The translations under genes and the position numbers were made by a program. Positions 32,481 through 41,545 of a stretch of DNA of 64,000 bases are shown here, piece after piece. The notes below the pieces were generated by a model, which had not been told where the DNA came from, searched no databases, and was given only the letters and a program-made list of their open reading frames with translations. This stretch comes from Chrysophaeum taylorii (lineage: Eukaryota > Sar > Pelagophyceae > Pelagomonadales > Pelagomonadaceae). Positions within the stretch are counted from its first letter, which is position 1. Every line of letters starts with the position of its first letter. The stretch lies in contig JAQMWT010000104.1 of the NCBI GenBank assembly GCA_029834535.1, positions 48,269 to 112,268 of the forward strand, read 5' to 3'.

Positions 32481-34589
32481 ACGTTGTGCGTAGTCTTCGG
32501 CGGAGTCATCTTCATCATGGATTTCGGGGATGGTGTCGTCGTAGAGGCCTAGCTGTCCGTGGTCATCATAGAAACCGAGGTGGCCTTGGTCAGATTTTTC
32601 GTCAGTTTCGCCTCATCAGGCGTATCATCATGAGGATCGGACGATGGCACCTGAAGAAACTCCGCGGCATCGCAGTCTGCTTCGGAGAGAAGTATCTCGT
32701 CGGAGATAGTGGTGATGAGGTTGATGAGCTTGTTCATGCGCTCGGAGTTGGACGTATGTTGGCGACCGGCTTGGCTCGGGTTCGGTATGGTTTGGAGCTT
32801 GCGACGAACTTCACACGAAGGGGGACCTTGAATCGTTGGTCAGGAGTAGATGGCTTTGGTGGATGCGGCTGTTTGGGAAAGGCGACCTTGCGAAGGTGCG
32901 GGTGCTCGCGTTTGTCGGGGGTGACAGGAGAAGCACGGGGGTTTTGCTTGTTCTTCGTTGGGGTGACAGGGGGAGCCTTGGGCTTAGGGCTGTCATTGAC
33001 GTCATAGTACGACGGGGAGCGAGGATTGGGAGGCTGTTTGGGGGGAGGCTTCTTGGGATGGCGGGTGAGCTGCTTCTTCCTATAGGCGTGAAGATGTTGG
33101 ATGAGATCATTGTCGTCATCTTGGTCGAGGTTGGCTTCCGTGAGAAAGACGGCAACAGGGTCGGTGTCTTCATGGGGTGTGTCATTGGGATCCGGAGGGA
33201 TGTCGTCTTCAGAGGGGTTGTCATCTTCATCATCTTCGTGAAGTGAAGACCATGGTGGCGGGAGCGGGAACGTGGATTATCTTTGTCCTTAGTCGGTAGA
33301 CGACCAAAGTCAGTGACGAATCGCAACGGCTTGAAGTTCAAGGTGGGATGAGGCTTAAGGTGAGCCCAAAAGTTGCGCTCGAAGGTGGAGATAACCGTGA
33401 TGCGGGCGATGAACTTGGGAAGATTGTTAATAGCTTCTTTGTCTTCGTCGAGTAATAGCGAGTCGTTTGGCGTACGTAGACAATTGGCAAAACGCGCGAA
33501 ACCCTTGATATGCGTTGGGGCGCAGGAGTCAAGCAAGCTCGGGGGTTTCTTAAAGCGGAGGATTTGGTGGATTTCCTCGAGGATCTTGTCGTCGGGAAGT
33601 TGGAGAGAGGCATCGTTGGTGATTTGGCGGAGTTGCTCCTTGACATGACGCATATAATCTATATAGTGCGCTGGCTCGTGAATCTCTGGGTTGAACGGCG
33701 TGTCCAGGAAAGCATTATAAACATAATGCGCCTGGTGGAAGTGGTTCTGGCCCGTGTGCTTGTCAAGTGCGAGGCGAACTTGGAGCACAAATTCGAGTCC
33801 TATCGGATGGGAAGATCCGAGTGCGTCAATTTCGTCGTATGCTGGGTGCTTGACGGAGTCGCTACCGGCATGTAGGAAACGGCGAAAGAGGGGGTGCACG
33901 GTCTCGCGGAGGTACACGATGAAGTCGGCTTCTTTTCCTTGGAGGTGATGTTGAGTGATCGGATACAACTTTCCTTTCGTCGTATCGGTCGTGTCCTTGT
34001 CTTGGTCTTTAAGTTCTTGGAGCTTAGGCTCGTAGACGTTCTCCAAGAAGTGTTTACCGAACTTCCGGTAGACGCCTTTGTAGTAGACGTAACGGCCTTG
34101 GAAATCTTGCGTGTTCCCTGCTGTAGCGTGGTGGTCGGGGTCCTTGTCGTATTCCTTGATGCAGTGGCTGAGAAGAGCGTCAGCGAGATCATTAGATCCG
34201 CGCAAGACGGATTCCCACGTGTAGAAGCCCTGCAAAAAGTATTGCGTTATGCCTGTTTCAGGCATCAGATGTTCGACGAACAACTGCATAACGCGAAACG
34301 AAAGCATTTGGGGTGTGACTTGCGCGGAGTCCATTGACTTGAGGACGGCGCTAGGTGGGTCACTAAAGGTGTTAGCCTTGGTCTTGGGGTCTTGTTGAGC
34401 TGGAGTGGGGGGTGGAGCCGCAGCAGCGACGGCAGGTGGCGGTGCTCCGTGCGTAGCTTGCATTGTTCTCAGCATATCGCGAAGATCTTGAGTGACTTGT
34501 TGGTGGTTGGCTTGCATGTTGGTCATCTCTTTCTGATGCCTTGCCTCTTGATCTTTTATCTCCTTTTGGAGTTCTTGATTCGTCGGCAT
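32481..34589 (-). pseudogene. outer copia gag
   Basis: ORF of 592 codons (34589-32811) beginning MPTNQELQKEIKDQ. It reads through the point where the inner gag is broken. From about 33240 the frame slips, and the true continuation (acidic C-terminal part, 32549-32737) is in another frame. The N-terminal helix differs most from the inner copy, while the gag body is almost the same. Confidence 0.85.
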
Positions 34590-34675
34590 CTTGTTTTTGG
34601 TTCAGGAACGTCAGGGAGCGGAACTCTTCTGGAAAACCTGGGACTCTGCTGATACCGGGACAGGTGCCCAATACC

Positions 34676-34901
34676 TAGAGAACAGTAATTTCAACTGTGT
34701 TACGCTTCAGCAGAGCGATGGGCAGTGGTAGTCTGCCCTCGAATCTGTCACCAGTGGTAGTCTGCCCTCGAATCTGTCACCTAAAACGAGGACAGCCGGT
34801 GTGAATAACACAGCGCTTTCTTAAATCAAAAAGTGCTAAAGTTAAGGGAACTAACCCTAGGATAGGGGGGTACTAACCCTAATTCAAATTTTATATCTCT
34901 A
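34676..34901 (-). repeat. outer copia 5' LTR with internal tandem duplication
   Basis: 226 bp against 196 in its partner. The excess is a tandem copy of CAGTGGTAGTCTGCCCTCG and the following bases (about 34723-34782), covering one arm of the LTR hairpin. Ends TAGAGA/TCTCTA. Confidence 0.88.
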
Positions 34902-35464
34902 GAGCCGACTGAATAAATCGGACCCTCGGGACATGCGACAACTCAAGGACAATTACGCCGCCGTCAACCAGGAGGCGAAGCAAATGGAGATCGAGCTCGC
35001 GGCTGCCGAGGGCCGCGTCCAGGCCAAGGAGGAGTAGTTCGAGCAGGTGCAGGATCGGGTCACGGCGGGCGAGAGACATGGAGCTCTCGTCCGAACGCTT
35101 CATTCGCGACCTGCGCTCCGATATGGGCGTCTTTCACGAGACCGCCGTCGCCCTAGCGCTGGGCTACGGTGACGTCGTCGACGCGGCGACGGACGCGTCG
35201 CCGCTCGATTGCAAACATGTCGCTACCACCCACGTTCGCGTCAAACGAGGCGGCAAGACAGATAACTGGACGCTTAGCGTGTACGAGATATCCGACCAGA
35301 GCGCGGCCGGCGAGCGGCTGGCGAGGCTAAGGCGATCGCCATCGGCTCGGCGACCTGAGTCGAGCGCCCCACCTCAATCGTCAAGTTCACCACGAGCGCC
35401 ACGGAGCCGACGTCGCGACGGTTCTCGAGCTCCAACAACCCTCCTTCAGAGTCAGCCAGAATAA
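34902..35464 (+). pseudogene. coiled-coil protein, second part
   Basis: Continues directly after the outer copia with MRQLKDNYAAVNQEAKQMEI and LAAAEGRVQAKEE, then TAG at 35036-35038. After a frame change comes MELSSERFIRDLRSDMGVFH (35078) and onward to about 35320. The helical character matches the segment ending at 15703, so the two were probably one coding region before the copia insertion. Function unknown; decayed. Confidence 0.42.
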
Positions 35465-35758
35465 TCCACAACTCGTCGCGACCGCCGAGTATGAGGCCTT
35501 CGACACCGAGATCGCCACATACCCCCAGTTCCTCGAGATCCGGGCTGGGTCGGCGAAGCTGTCCGTCGACGGCCAGTCCACGATCCACGATGCCGCGGCC
35601 GTTCGAGCGCGGCTCTAGTCTCCGACTGACACCAATGATCCAGAGACCAAGACCATGCTCGACGCGATCCGGGCCTGGGGCCGCGGCAGCACGTTGGAGG
35701 GAGGGGCAGTCTATGCGCTACGTTGGCGACGGGCGGCGGTCAACCAGACCTCGGAGCT

Positions 35759-36298
35759 CTAGCTCTCGCGAAAGCCGGCAGGGCCAACATTGACCACTGT
35801 CTTATCGACAGCGTATTCGACGGCGAGCGTCACGGTATCCGTCTCGAGGTCGCAATGCATATTCTGAACAACCCTCTGCCCTTCGTCCACTCTTTGACCG
35901 CTCGAATAGTCGTGAACGACGCACACCTTGTCGCCCGGCCGAATCCGCGTCGTGAGGTGCTCGGTCAGTGCGTCCGAGATGCGAGCGAGGATAGCTTGCA
36001 ACGGGCCGCCTATACGAATCGCGGGCGCGAAGTCTCGCCTACAAGAGGGTGAGCAAACATTAGAGTCGATGCTGCAGTCGAGTCCCGTGATGTTCATAAT
36101 GCGCCCCAGGTCGAGCGACTTTCCCGAACGTCGTTCAAGCTTGGCGACGCAACAGACGCACTCTCTATCAGCCAGATCAGTGCGTATCTCGCGCCTGGCG
36201 GCTTTCAAGCGCTTCCACGGCGGATCCGCCGCGTCGGGAGCGTCGGTAGGCTGATCCCCGACGTGCATGGAAATTCCCATCGGCTCACACGCCGCCAT
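35759..36298 (-). CDS. unrecognised ORF, 179 codons
   Basis: Open from ATG at 36298 to the stop at 35759. It includes a cysteine cluster (ECVCCVAKL, about 36160; DSNVCSPSCRRDF, about 36050) and a regular C-terminal part (MHCDLETDTVTLAVEYAVDK). The content looks more protein-like than the opposite-strand frames. The cysteine spacing hints at a small metal-binding fold, but no family is recognised. It could be a piece of an older transposon together with the helical region before it. Reading starts at the first ATG; no splice sites could be assigned. Confidence 0.35.
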   Translation of the reverse strand: MAACEPMGISMHVGDQPTDAPDAADPPWKRLKAARREIRTDLADRECVCCVAKLERRSGKSLDLGRIMNITGLDCSIDSNVCSPSCRRDFAPAIRIGGPLQAILARISDALTEHLTTRIRPGDKVCVVHDYSSGQRVDEGQRVVQNMHCDLETDTVTLAVEYAVDKTVVNVGPAGFRES

Positions 36299-37919
36299 CG
36301 CCGCGCCAGGCGCCCAACAGACGATCGAACGGCTCTTTGGACTTTCAAACCATTTGAAAGCCGACGAATGCGCTTTTTAACGAGGGTTTCTCGTTTTGTG
36401 TTCGAAAATGGAGGCTAGGGCCTAGTATAAAGCTCTCTTATCCGACCCTACTCTAATCGGCTTGCGTAAACGCCCATCCTTCCACTCACCCCAGTTCTGC
36501 TTTCCGCTCGACGCTCTCACCCCCGCCAATCGAAGCTGCTTTAATCAGCGCAGGCTCCGCCCTTTAACCTTCGAGTTTACTCCTAAATCCCAGCGCCGTG
36601 GCGCTGGGATGAGCCTACGCCCCATGCACCGGGCTGGCCTAGCTTCGTACTTTGCACACTTACTCAATACATCGGTGACATCAACAGCCAGCAGCGTGAC
36701 GCGCCCCTTGATTGCGAGATAACTCGAACGCTGATTGGATCATTTAGTTCGCGACACGCCAGCAACCATGTAAGCCAATGAGAAAGTCGGGTTGGCTCGC
36801 AGCACGTCAGCAATCGCGCGGGGTCTCGCGAGGACACGGTGACCATGCCTCGCGGTCGGGGTGTGGTGCGGCCAAAGCATCGCAAGAACGCATAGATTGA
36901 AAGCGACAAGCGTGCTGGCGGACGGCCGAAGAAAAAACGGTCGCCACCGAGAAGCGACGGACATTATTTGAGCCGAGGAAAGGACCCAAGGCGATGCCGC
37001 ACCCGACGGACCGTCGTCACGGCGCCGTGTAGTTTATAGCGAGAACTGGCGCAACTCAATGACGAAGAATCCGCGTAGCCTAGCGGCAGCGCAACCTCAA
37101 CATCGCTTCGACCATCGTCACACTCTCACCATTACAAATCTACAGACCGGGACGAAAACGTGTCACTCCGATACCACCCTCGGGCTCCCAATCGTGAGGG
37201 TAGCTTTGCTTCCGCTAGCCAGATCGCCCTCCGCCGCTCATCCGAAGTCAAGTTGTCAATTAACCATTGCCTGAAGCTTCAGTCAAGGACAAAGAACCTG
37301 CCACAATACTGCTGACGACGATGTCGATTCGGCGACGACCGTCGATCCGCCAACGACGCTGTCGTTCCTGCATCCGCGCCTGCTCCTCGAGGGCCATTGT
37401 CCTAGCACTCGCGCCACGCCCTCCTTCACGACCTCCAGGTCATCAGCGTAGACACAGCGCTCAAGTCGAATCCGACTCGGGTCGACAAGCCACCGCCAGC
37501 CCGACGGCCCGACCAGGCCAACGAGGGAACACACATGGACCCACGGTGCAAGCGCTGCGGTCGCTCGAAACATAGCGACACAATTGCCGCTAGCATGCGC
37601 GGGCCGCCCACTAGCAGATGACTACTGTCGAGCGGACACAGCCCAGTACATGTTATGCTGGTTAAGATTTCGCTACTTGTGCATAATTTGGATTCCGGCG
37701 CGACGAACGTCGACAGCAGCTGGAGATGGTGCAGGGAAGCAAGGTCCGACTGCAGCCTTTTGTCCTTGATGACAGGGATTATCCTTTTTTTTTTCATTTC
37801 TTTCAGGATCTAAAATTTCCATGACCCGCGCTACAAAGAGAATCATATTTCCACCACTTCCTAAGATTACCGCGATGGCGTAGTTGCATTTAGGTTGGAC
37901 ATTTTTGGTTGAACTCTGA
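36299..37919. other. non-coding stretch with one strong palindrome
   Basis: No gene is supported. At 36587-36610 the arms ATCCCAGCGCC and GGCGCTGGGAT form an 11-bp perfect stem around GT. Small open frames on both strands (for example a minus frame at 37673-37960) show no known motif. A poly-T run lies at about 37784-37795. Confidence 0.4.
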
Positions 37920-38177
37920 GTAGGTACATACGTAGCACACGACACGCTTGTTTTCCCCAAAGGGCAGGGCGGCCAAGATCGCTACGTTGAGCCGCTCAAT
38001 ATATCACTGGGAGGGGTTGCTTGGACAGACCTCACTTCCGGCGACTTCGTATCACATACTTAGCACATGACACGCTTGTTCACCCCAGACTGGCAGGGCG
38101 GCCATGATCGCTACGCTGGGGCGCTCAATACCTCTTTGAGAGGGGTGGCTCGGACAGGCCTCACTTCCGGAGACTGC
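37920..38177. repeat. tandem duplication, two 129-bp units
   Basis: Units 37920-38048 and 38049-38177 are the same length and alignable throughout (GACACGCTTGTT, GGCAGGGCGGCCA, CTCACTTCCGG in each), with scattered differences. A third unit starts (gtataagg) but then diverges. No coding sense is seen. Confidence 0.85.
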
Positions 38178-39110
38178 GTATAAGGGTACACACACACTGC
38201 GCTTGAGGAGCAACGCGATAATGTCTAACAAGATGCACAGGATAGTGAATATGGCCCGTGATGACTCGCCCGTGATGACTCTTACAGCTTAAGCTCTGCT
38301 CATTATGTCGCAAATTAACGACGTGCGGGCATGGAGGATAGCTTCTGCATAAACCCCTCGAGGTACTAGCCATCTCTCGTGTGCCGTGCGGATGAGCACC
38401 ACGAGGTTCGAGCCCTCTCTCGTGTGCCACATTGAGGTGCTCACTTGGAAATTACTACCCGGAAGTTAAAACGTGTGTAAAAGCGAGTCGAAAGGTTTGT
38501 CGACGGGTCAGTCCACAATAGTCTTTGACACGACATTATAATTTCCAGTGATTATCTGGATGCTTTCAACGGCGACTACTATGGTAAGTACGTCTCCTGG
38601 GTTTGCAACCTGTGCGCTTTGACTCACCCGGTCAGGAAGGCCATTCTATGATCAATAGTCATGCAGGTTCGGTTCCCGCTGGTGGCGCAACGGACGCACT
38701 ATGAAAGGAACCCATCACATGCTGGGGAGTCAAAACTTCTGAAGCTCTAAGAATTAAAATTGCAACGTCTATCTGGCATTGAGGCGCAGTTGAAGTTACT
38801 ATGCAAGTGGAGCAATGTGACGCCACACATCAAAGTTTCATCGAATGTCCACAGGCAATCAATACGACAGGTCATGCCATGATTTATAATAGAACATAGC
38901 CGCTCGAGCACTAGATATGTGAGTTATGTTTCCGCCGTTACCGTGTTCCGCTCCCGAGCATCTCATCAGACTACAGGCACGGACACGCCTGGCAGAATTC
39001 TTTTCACTTCATTTTCCACAACGAAATCCAAAGATTGTGACACAGCAACGGAACGCCTTCAATAATTCAAAAAACTGCTGCACCAAGAAACAGCTTTGTC
39101 GTGTCTTCAA
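38178..39110. other. intergenic, nothing assigned
   Basis: Contains short tRNA-like stretches (GAGGTTCGAGCCC near 38412; GCAGGTTCGGTTCCCGC near 38663), but neither can be folded into a full tRNA. It is AT-richer than the transposon regions. Confidence 0.4.
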
Positions 39111-39254
39111 TTATTCATCAGGTCTAGCACCAAGGTACAATTCGATGAGGCGCGTTTGCACGTTGCGTGTAAGTGTCGAAGCAACATTCTCATCGTCTGC
39201 CCATTTTGCAACCTCTGCCCTCAGCTCTCGGTGTGATGTTGCAATGTTCGCCAT
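39111..39254 (-). CDS. very short ORF with LisH-like helix pair (tentative)
   Basis: 47 codons from ATG at 39254 to TAA at 39113-39111. HRELRAEVAKWADDE and TRNVQTRLIELYLG have the spacing and character of the N-terminal LisH-type dimerisation helices seen in centrosomal proteins such as OFD1 and FOR20, which is inference from pattern only. It may be one exon of a larger gene, given the tiny introns in this genome. It lies 77 bases downstream of the MSP gene, same strand. Confidence 0.3.
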   Translation of the reverse strand: MANIATSHRELRAEVAKWADDENVASTLTRNVQTRLIELYLGARPDE

Positions 39255-39331
39255 CGAAGAGTATGGCAAGTGTTTAAGCGTTTTAGTAGTTGACAGCTAG
39301 CTCCAATAACAAACACAGGACTACGTCGGCC

Positions 39332-40276
39332 TCAGCTCGCGGCAAACCAAGCCTCCCCACGACGTTCAAAACTGTCGTCATAGCAACGAGGGTTACAATA
39401 TCCTTTATCCGTGGATGTGCGCCTTGAAATAGAAATACGGAGGACTCCTGCTCCAAGAATAAAGGCAGTGCAAACCACTAAAGAAAGACGCCTTGAGCGG
39501 ACCGTACATGTCCTCGTTGCTTTCTGGACACAATTAACTGCCTCATTTGATTCCAACGCGTCGCGAGGTTGACATGCAGACATCGAACACTCCCTTGCTG
39601 AAGCCAGATCAGCAGAAAGCATGTCACGCTCAGCCGTCAAATTTACAGTGAACGCAACAAGATCATCATACTTTTTTCTGAGTGCTACTATCTCTGCAAA
39701 CATGGCTTCGGGAGTTCCAGGGATAGGTGCAGGGGTCACGTGCTCCAGAGTAAGCTTATCCATAAACCCCTTCCTTGCAACATCAGGATCTCCGTACTTG
39801 CCATCAGGATCTCCGTACTTGCCCGCTGCATTCATTTCGGGATAACAGAATTCCACCGTAAACTTCTTCGAGTTAATGTCCCTCTTGTCTTTGCTGCTGA
39901 AAACGCCGCTTATTGCATCTGCAAACTCATTTGACGATTTACCCTCTAGTTGGCGCACAATTAAACTGTCGAGGAATAAGCATTGCACCAAGAATTTGTC
40001 TTGACACTTTTCAGGGCTATACAACTTGGCTTGTACCAGTAGGTCTTTTTTCTTTACTTTAACTACGATGATTGTCACTTCTGTACACTCGCCTTGAACC
40101 ACGACGCCGTGATTGGGTTTCACCAAGTAGCGATCAGGAGTGGTTGTTTTAACTTTAAAGGCGACAATCCCATCTGAAACATTGGTTACACGCAAAGTTG
40201 CCTGAGCCTGCATCGTGTCACTCAATGTAAACGTTAGAGTATTGTCTGGGGTGAACTCTACCGGTGGTGGCGCCAT
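39332..40276 (-). CDS. MSP-domain (VAP-like) membrane protein
   Basis: VAP proteins sit in the ER membrane and recruit FFAT-motif partners at membrane contact sites. The N-terminus is an MSP domain: EFTPDNTLTFTLSD, then VAFKVKTTTPDRYLVKPN (the signature region), to about residue 110. A central part carries a duplicated hexamer (GKYGDPDGKYGDPD, about residues 150-163), a helical stretch (EIVALRKKYDDLVAFTVNLT) and one hydrophobic segment near the end (LSLVVCTAFILGAGVL). The start is taken at MAPPPVEF (40276) rather than the upstream ATG at 40306, because MSP proteins begin close to the fold; total 314 residues. About 30 residues follow the membrane segment, more than in typical tail-anchored VAPs, so the C-terminus could be mis-read. 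No intron is needed. Confidence 0.8.
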   Translation of the reverse strand: MAPPPVEFTPDNTLTFTLSDTMQAQATLRVTNVSDGIVAFKVKTTTPDRYLVKPNHGVVVQGECTEVTIIVVKVKKKDLLVQAKLYSPEKCQDKFLVQCLFLDSLIVRQLEGKSSNEFADAISGVFSSKDKRDINSKKFTVEFCYPEMNAAGKYGDPDGKYGDPDVARKGFMDKLTLEHVTPAPIPGTPEAMFAEIVALRKKYDDLVAFTVNLTAERDMLSADLASARECSMSACQPRDALESNEAVNCVQKATRTCTVRSRRLSLVVCTAFILGAGVLRISISRRTSTDKGYCNPRCYDDSFERRGEAWFAAS

Positions 40277-40774
40277 CGGCCGACTGGAATTATGAATGCA
40301 CACCACCGACTAGCACCATTGGGGTATTTTCCTCTAGCTTTGTAGAAAAACTGAGTCAGCTTGACGTCATAAGGCTTGGAGAGAGAGAGATTCTGACGTT
40401 GCAGAGCATATTTCAAAATCAGGATCAGCACCCTCTGGTCCTATTCCCTGCTTCTCCGGAGGACTACTGCGCCGAGTGCGGTCGTGCGAGGGGGGGACAC
40501 GTCGCCGAACCTCTCGTCTTGGGCTACGACGCGCGCCGGGGCACATCGAGACCAGCGGCACTCGTTTGAAAGCCGTCGCGAAAATCCGTCCAAACCCTAG
40601 CTCGGCACGTTTGAGGCCGCCCTGCCCGAGCGCCGAGGGCCTTTACTTACTCCGCTGAGCCACGCCGTCAGGACCTTGTTCCGGACCTGGTGTCAGCTTG
40701 GGTAAGTAAAGGCTTTCCATCGCGACCCGCTACACTCGGTCGAACACGCGAGACGCATGCCGCGAACGTTCGAG
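40277..40774. other. upstream region of the MSP gene and target of the composite LTR insertion
   Basis: About 500 bases with no supported gene. The last five bases, TCGAG (40770-40774), are repeated at 50109-50113 on the other side of the TRIM/gypsy composite. Confidence 0.5.
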
Positions 40775-41191
40775 TATAGCGGTATAAAAGTGTGTATGGG
40801 CGGCTTCTCCGGATTAGCCTATTTGGACCATACACTTCTCGCTACATAAAGCTGTAGTAACCGCCACAGGCGCCCCCTTTTTAAGAAAGGACGCCGACCC
40901 CGGCGGCATTCTCAGATTCGATCGCTCGCCACAGGCGCTACCATGGCGCCGCCTCGGCGTAAATTTGGAGGCTATTTCGTCCCGGCCAGAAACGTATTCC
41001 TCGACGGTCTGGACACGGGGGAAGAGTAAGAAGACATATAAGTCAGGGGTAGATTTGAACCAGGGACCATGAGTTCGGTCGCGAATCCTCCGCCATCTAT
41101 AGCGGTATAAAAGTGTGTATGGGCGGCTTCTCCGGATTAGCCTATTTGGACCATACACTTTTCGCTATATAAACCTGTAGTAACCGCCACA
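40775..41191 (-). mobile_element. TRIM-like miniature LTR element, 417 bp
   Basis: Two 94-bp direct repeats (40775-40868 and 41098-41191) read on the minus strand as TGTGGCGGTTACTACAG ... ACCGCTATA. Two bases after the 5' copy comes TGGCGGAGGATTCGCG, which has the form of a tRNA primer-binding site. Just before the 3' copy lies a purine tract, AAAAAGGGGGCGCC. The internal part is only 229 bp and has no coding capacity. The LTR start TGTGGCGGT is shared with the gypsy LTRs, suggesting mobilisation by gypsy enzymes. Inside the LTR a foldback (AAAGTGTGTATGG with CCATACACTT) is conserved. Confidence 0.8.
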
Positions 41192-41193
41192 CC

Positions 41194-41516
41194 TGCGGCA
41201 GGAAAGGATTATGCGCGCCGACTTCTTACCCTGCTTCGACGGTGCCCTCGACGTCTCGAGGGTGCCGAGCGGGTTGAGGTGCGCTTCCTTCCTGTCGATC
41301 AACCTTCAAACTGTCCACGAGCTTCAATCCCAAGACTCGTGAAATGATTTATGGTCGAGATTAGTCGATTTGAAGAAGGGGAACGCCTGTTGGCGTTGTA
41401 ATATGTGCGTCAGGGGTTGAAGTAGAGTCCAGTAAAGAGTCCAGTAAACGGGAAGTGGGGTAGAGAACTCGATAGAACTAAGGGGTAAGGATGGCGGTGT
41501 GAGGGTTACCGCCACA
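41194..41516 (-). repeat. gypsy 3' LTR
   Basis: 323 bp; minus sense begins TGTGGCGGTAACC after the purine tract GCAGGGGAGTCC and ends CCTGCCGCA. Confidence 0.92.
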
Positions 41517-41545
41517 GGACTCCCCTGCTTTGATAGGAGCTGTCC

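Larger units (their letters stand above)
15704..34901 (-). mobile_element. outer Ty1/copia element with methyltransferase domain, split by a SINE and a second copia
   Basis: 3' LTR at 15704-15899 and 5' LTR at 34676-34901. Removing the inner copia with its duplicated TATCC and the SINE with its duplicated GTAATC leaves about 9.44 kb, matching the 9.38 kb of the inner copy. Flanks are GAGGC (15699-15703) and GAGCC (34902-34906), a 5-bp duplication with one change. Gene order on the minus strand is gag, protease, C5-methyltransferase-like domain, integrase, reverse transcriptase, RNase H. Confidence 0.92.

Noticed and set aside
38385-38430. tRNA-like B-box GAGGTTCGAGCCC
   Set aside because: No matching acceptor or anticodon arm at the right spacing; the repeated CTCTCGTGTGCC around it explains the likeness.
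38600-38700. Possible tRNA (GCAGGTTCGGTTCCCGC)
   Set aside because: One T-stem mismatch and no 5' acceptor partner within intron-sized distance.
41050-41095. tRNA or tRNA-derived SINE head between the 94-bp repeats
   Set aside because: The TGG start lies two bases after an LTR end, and a purine tract precedes the other LTR, so a primer-binding site of a TRIM explains it better.
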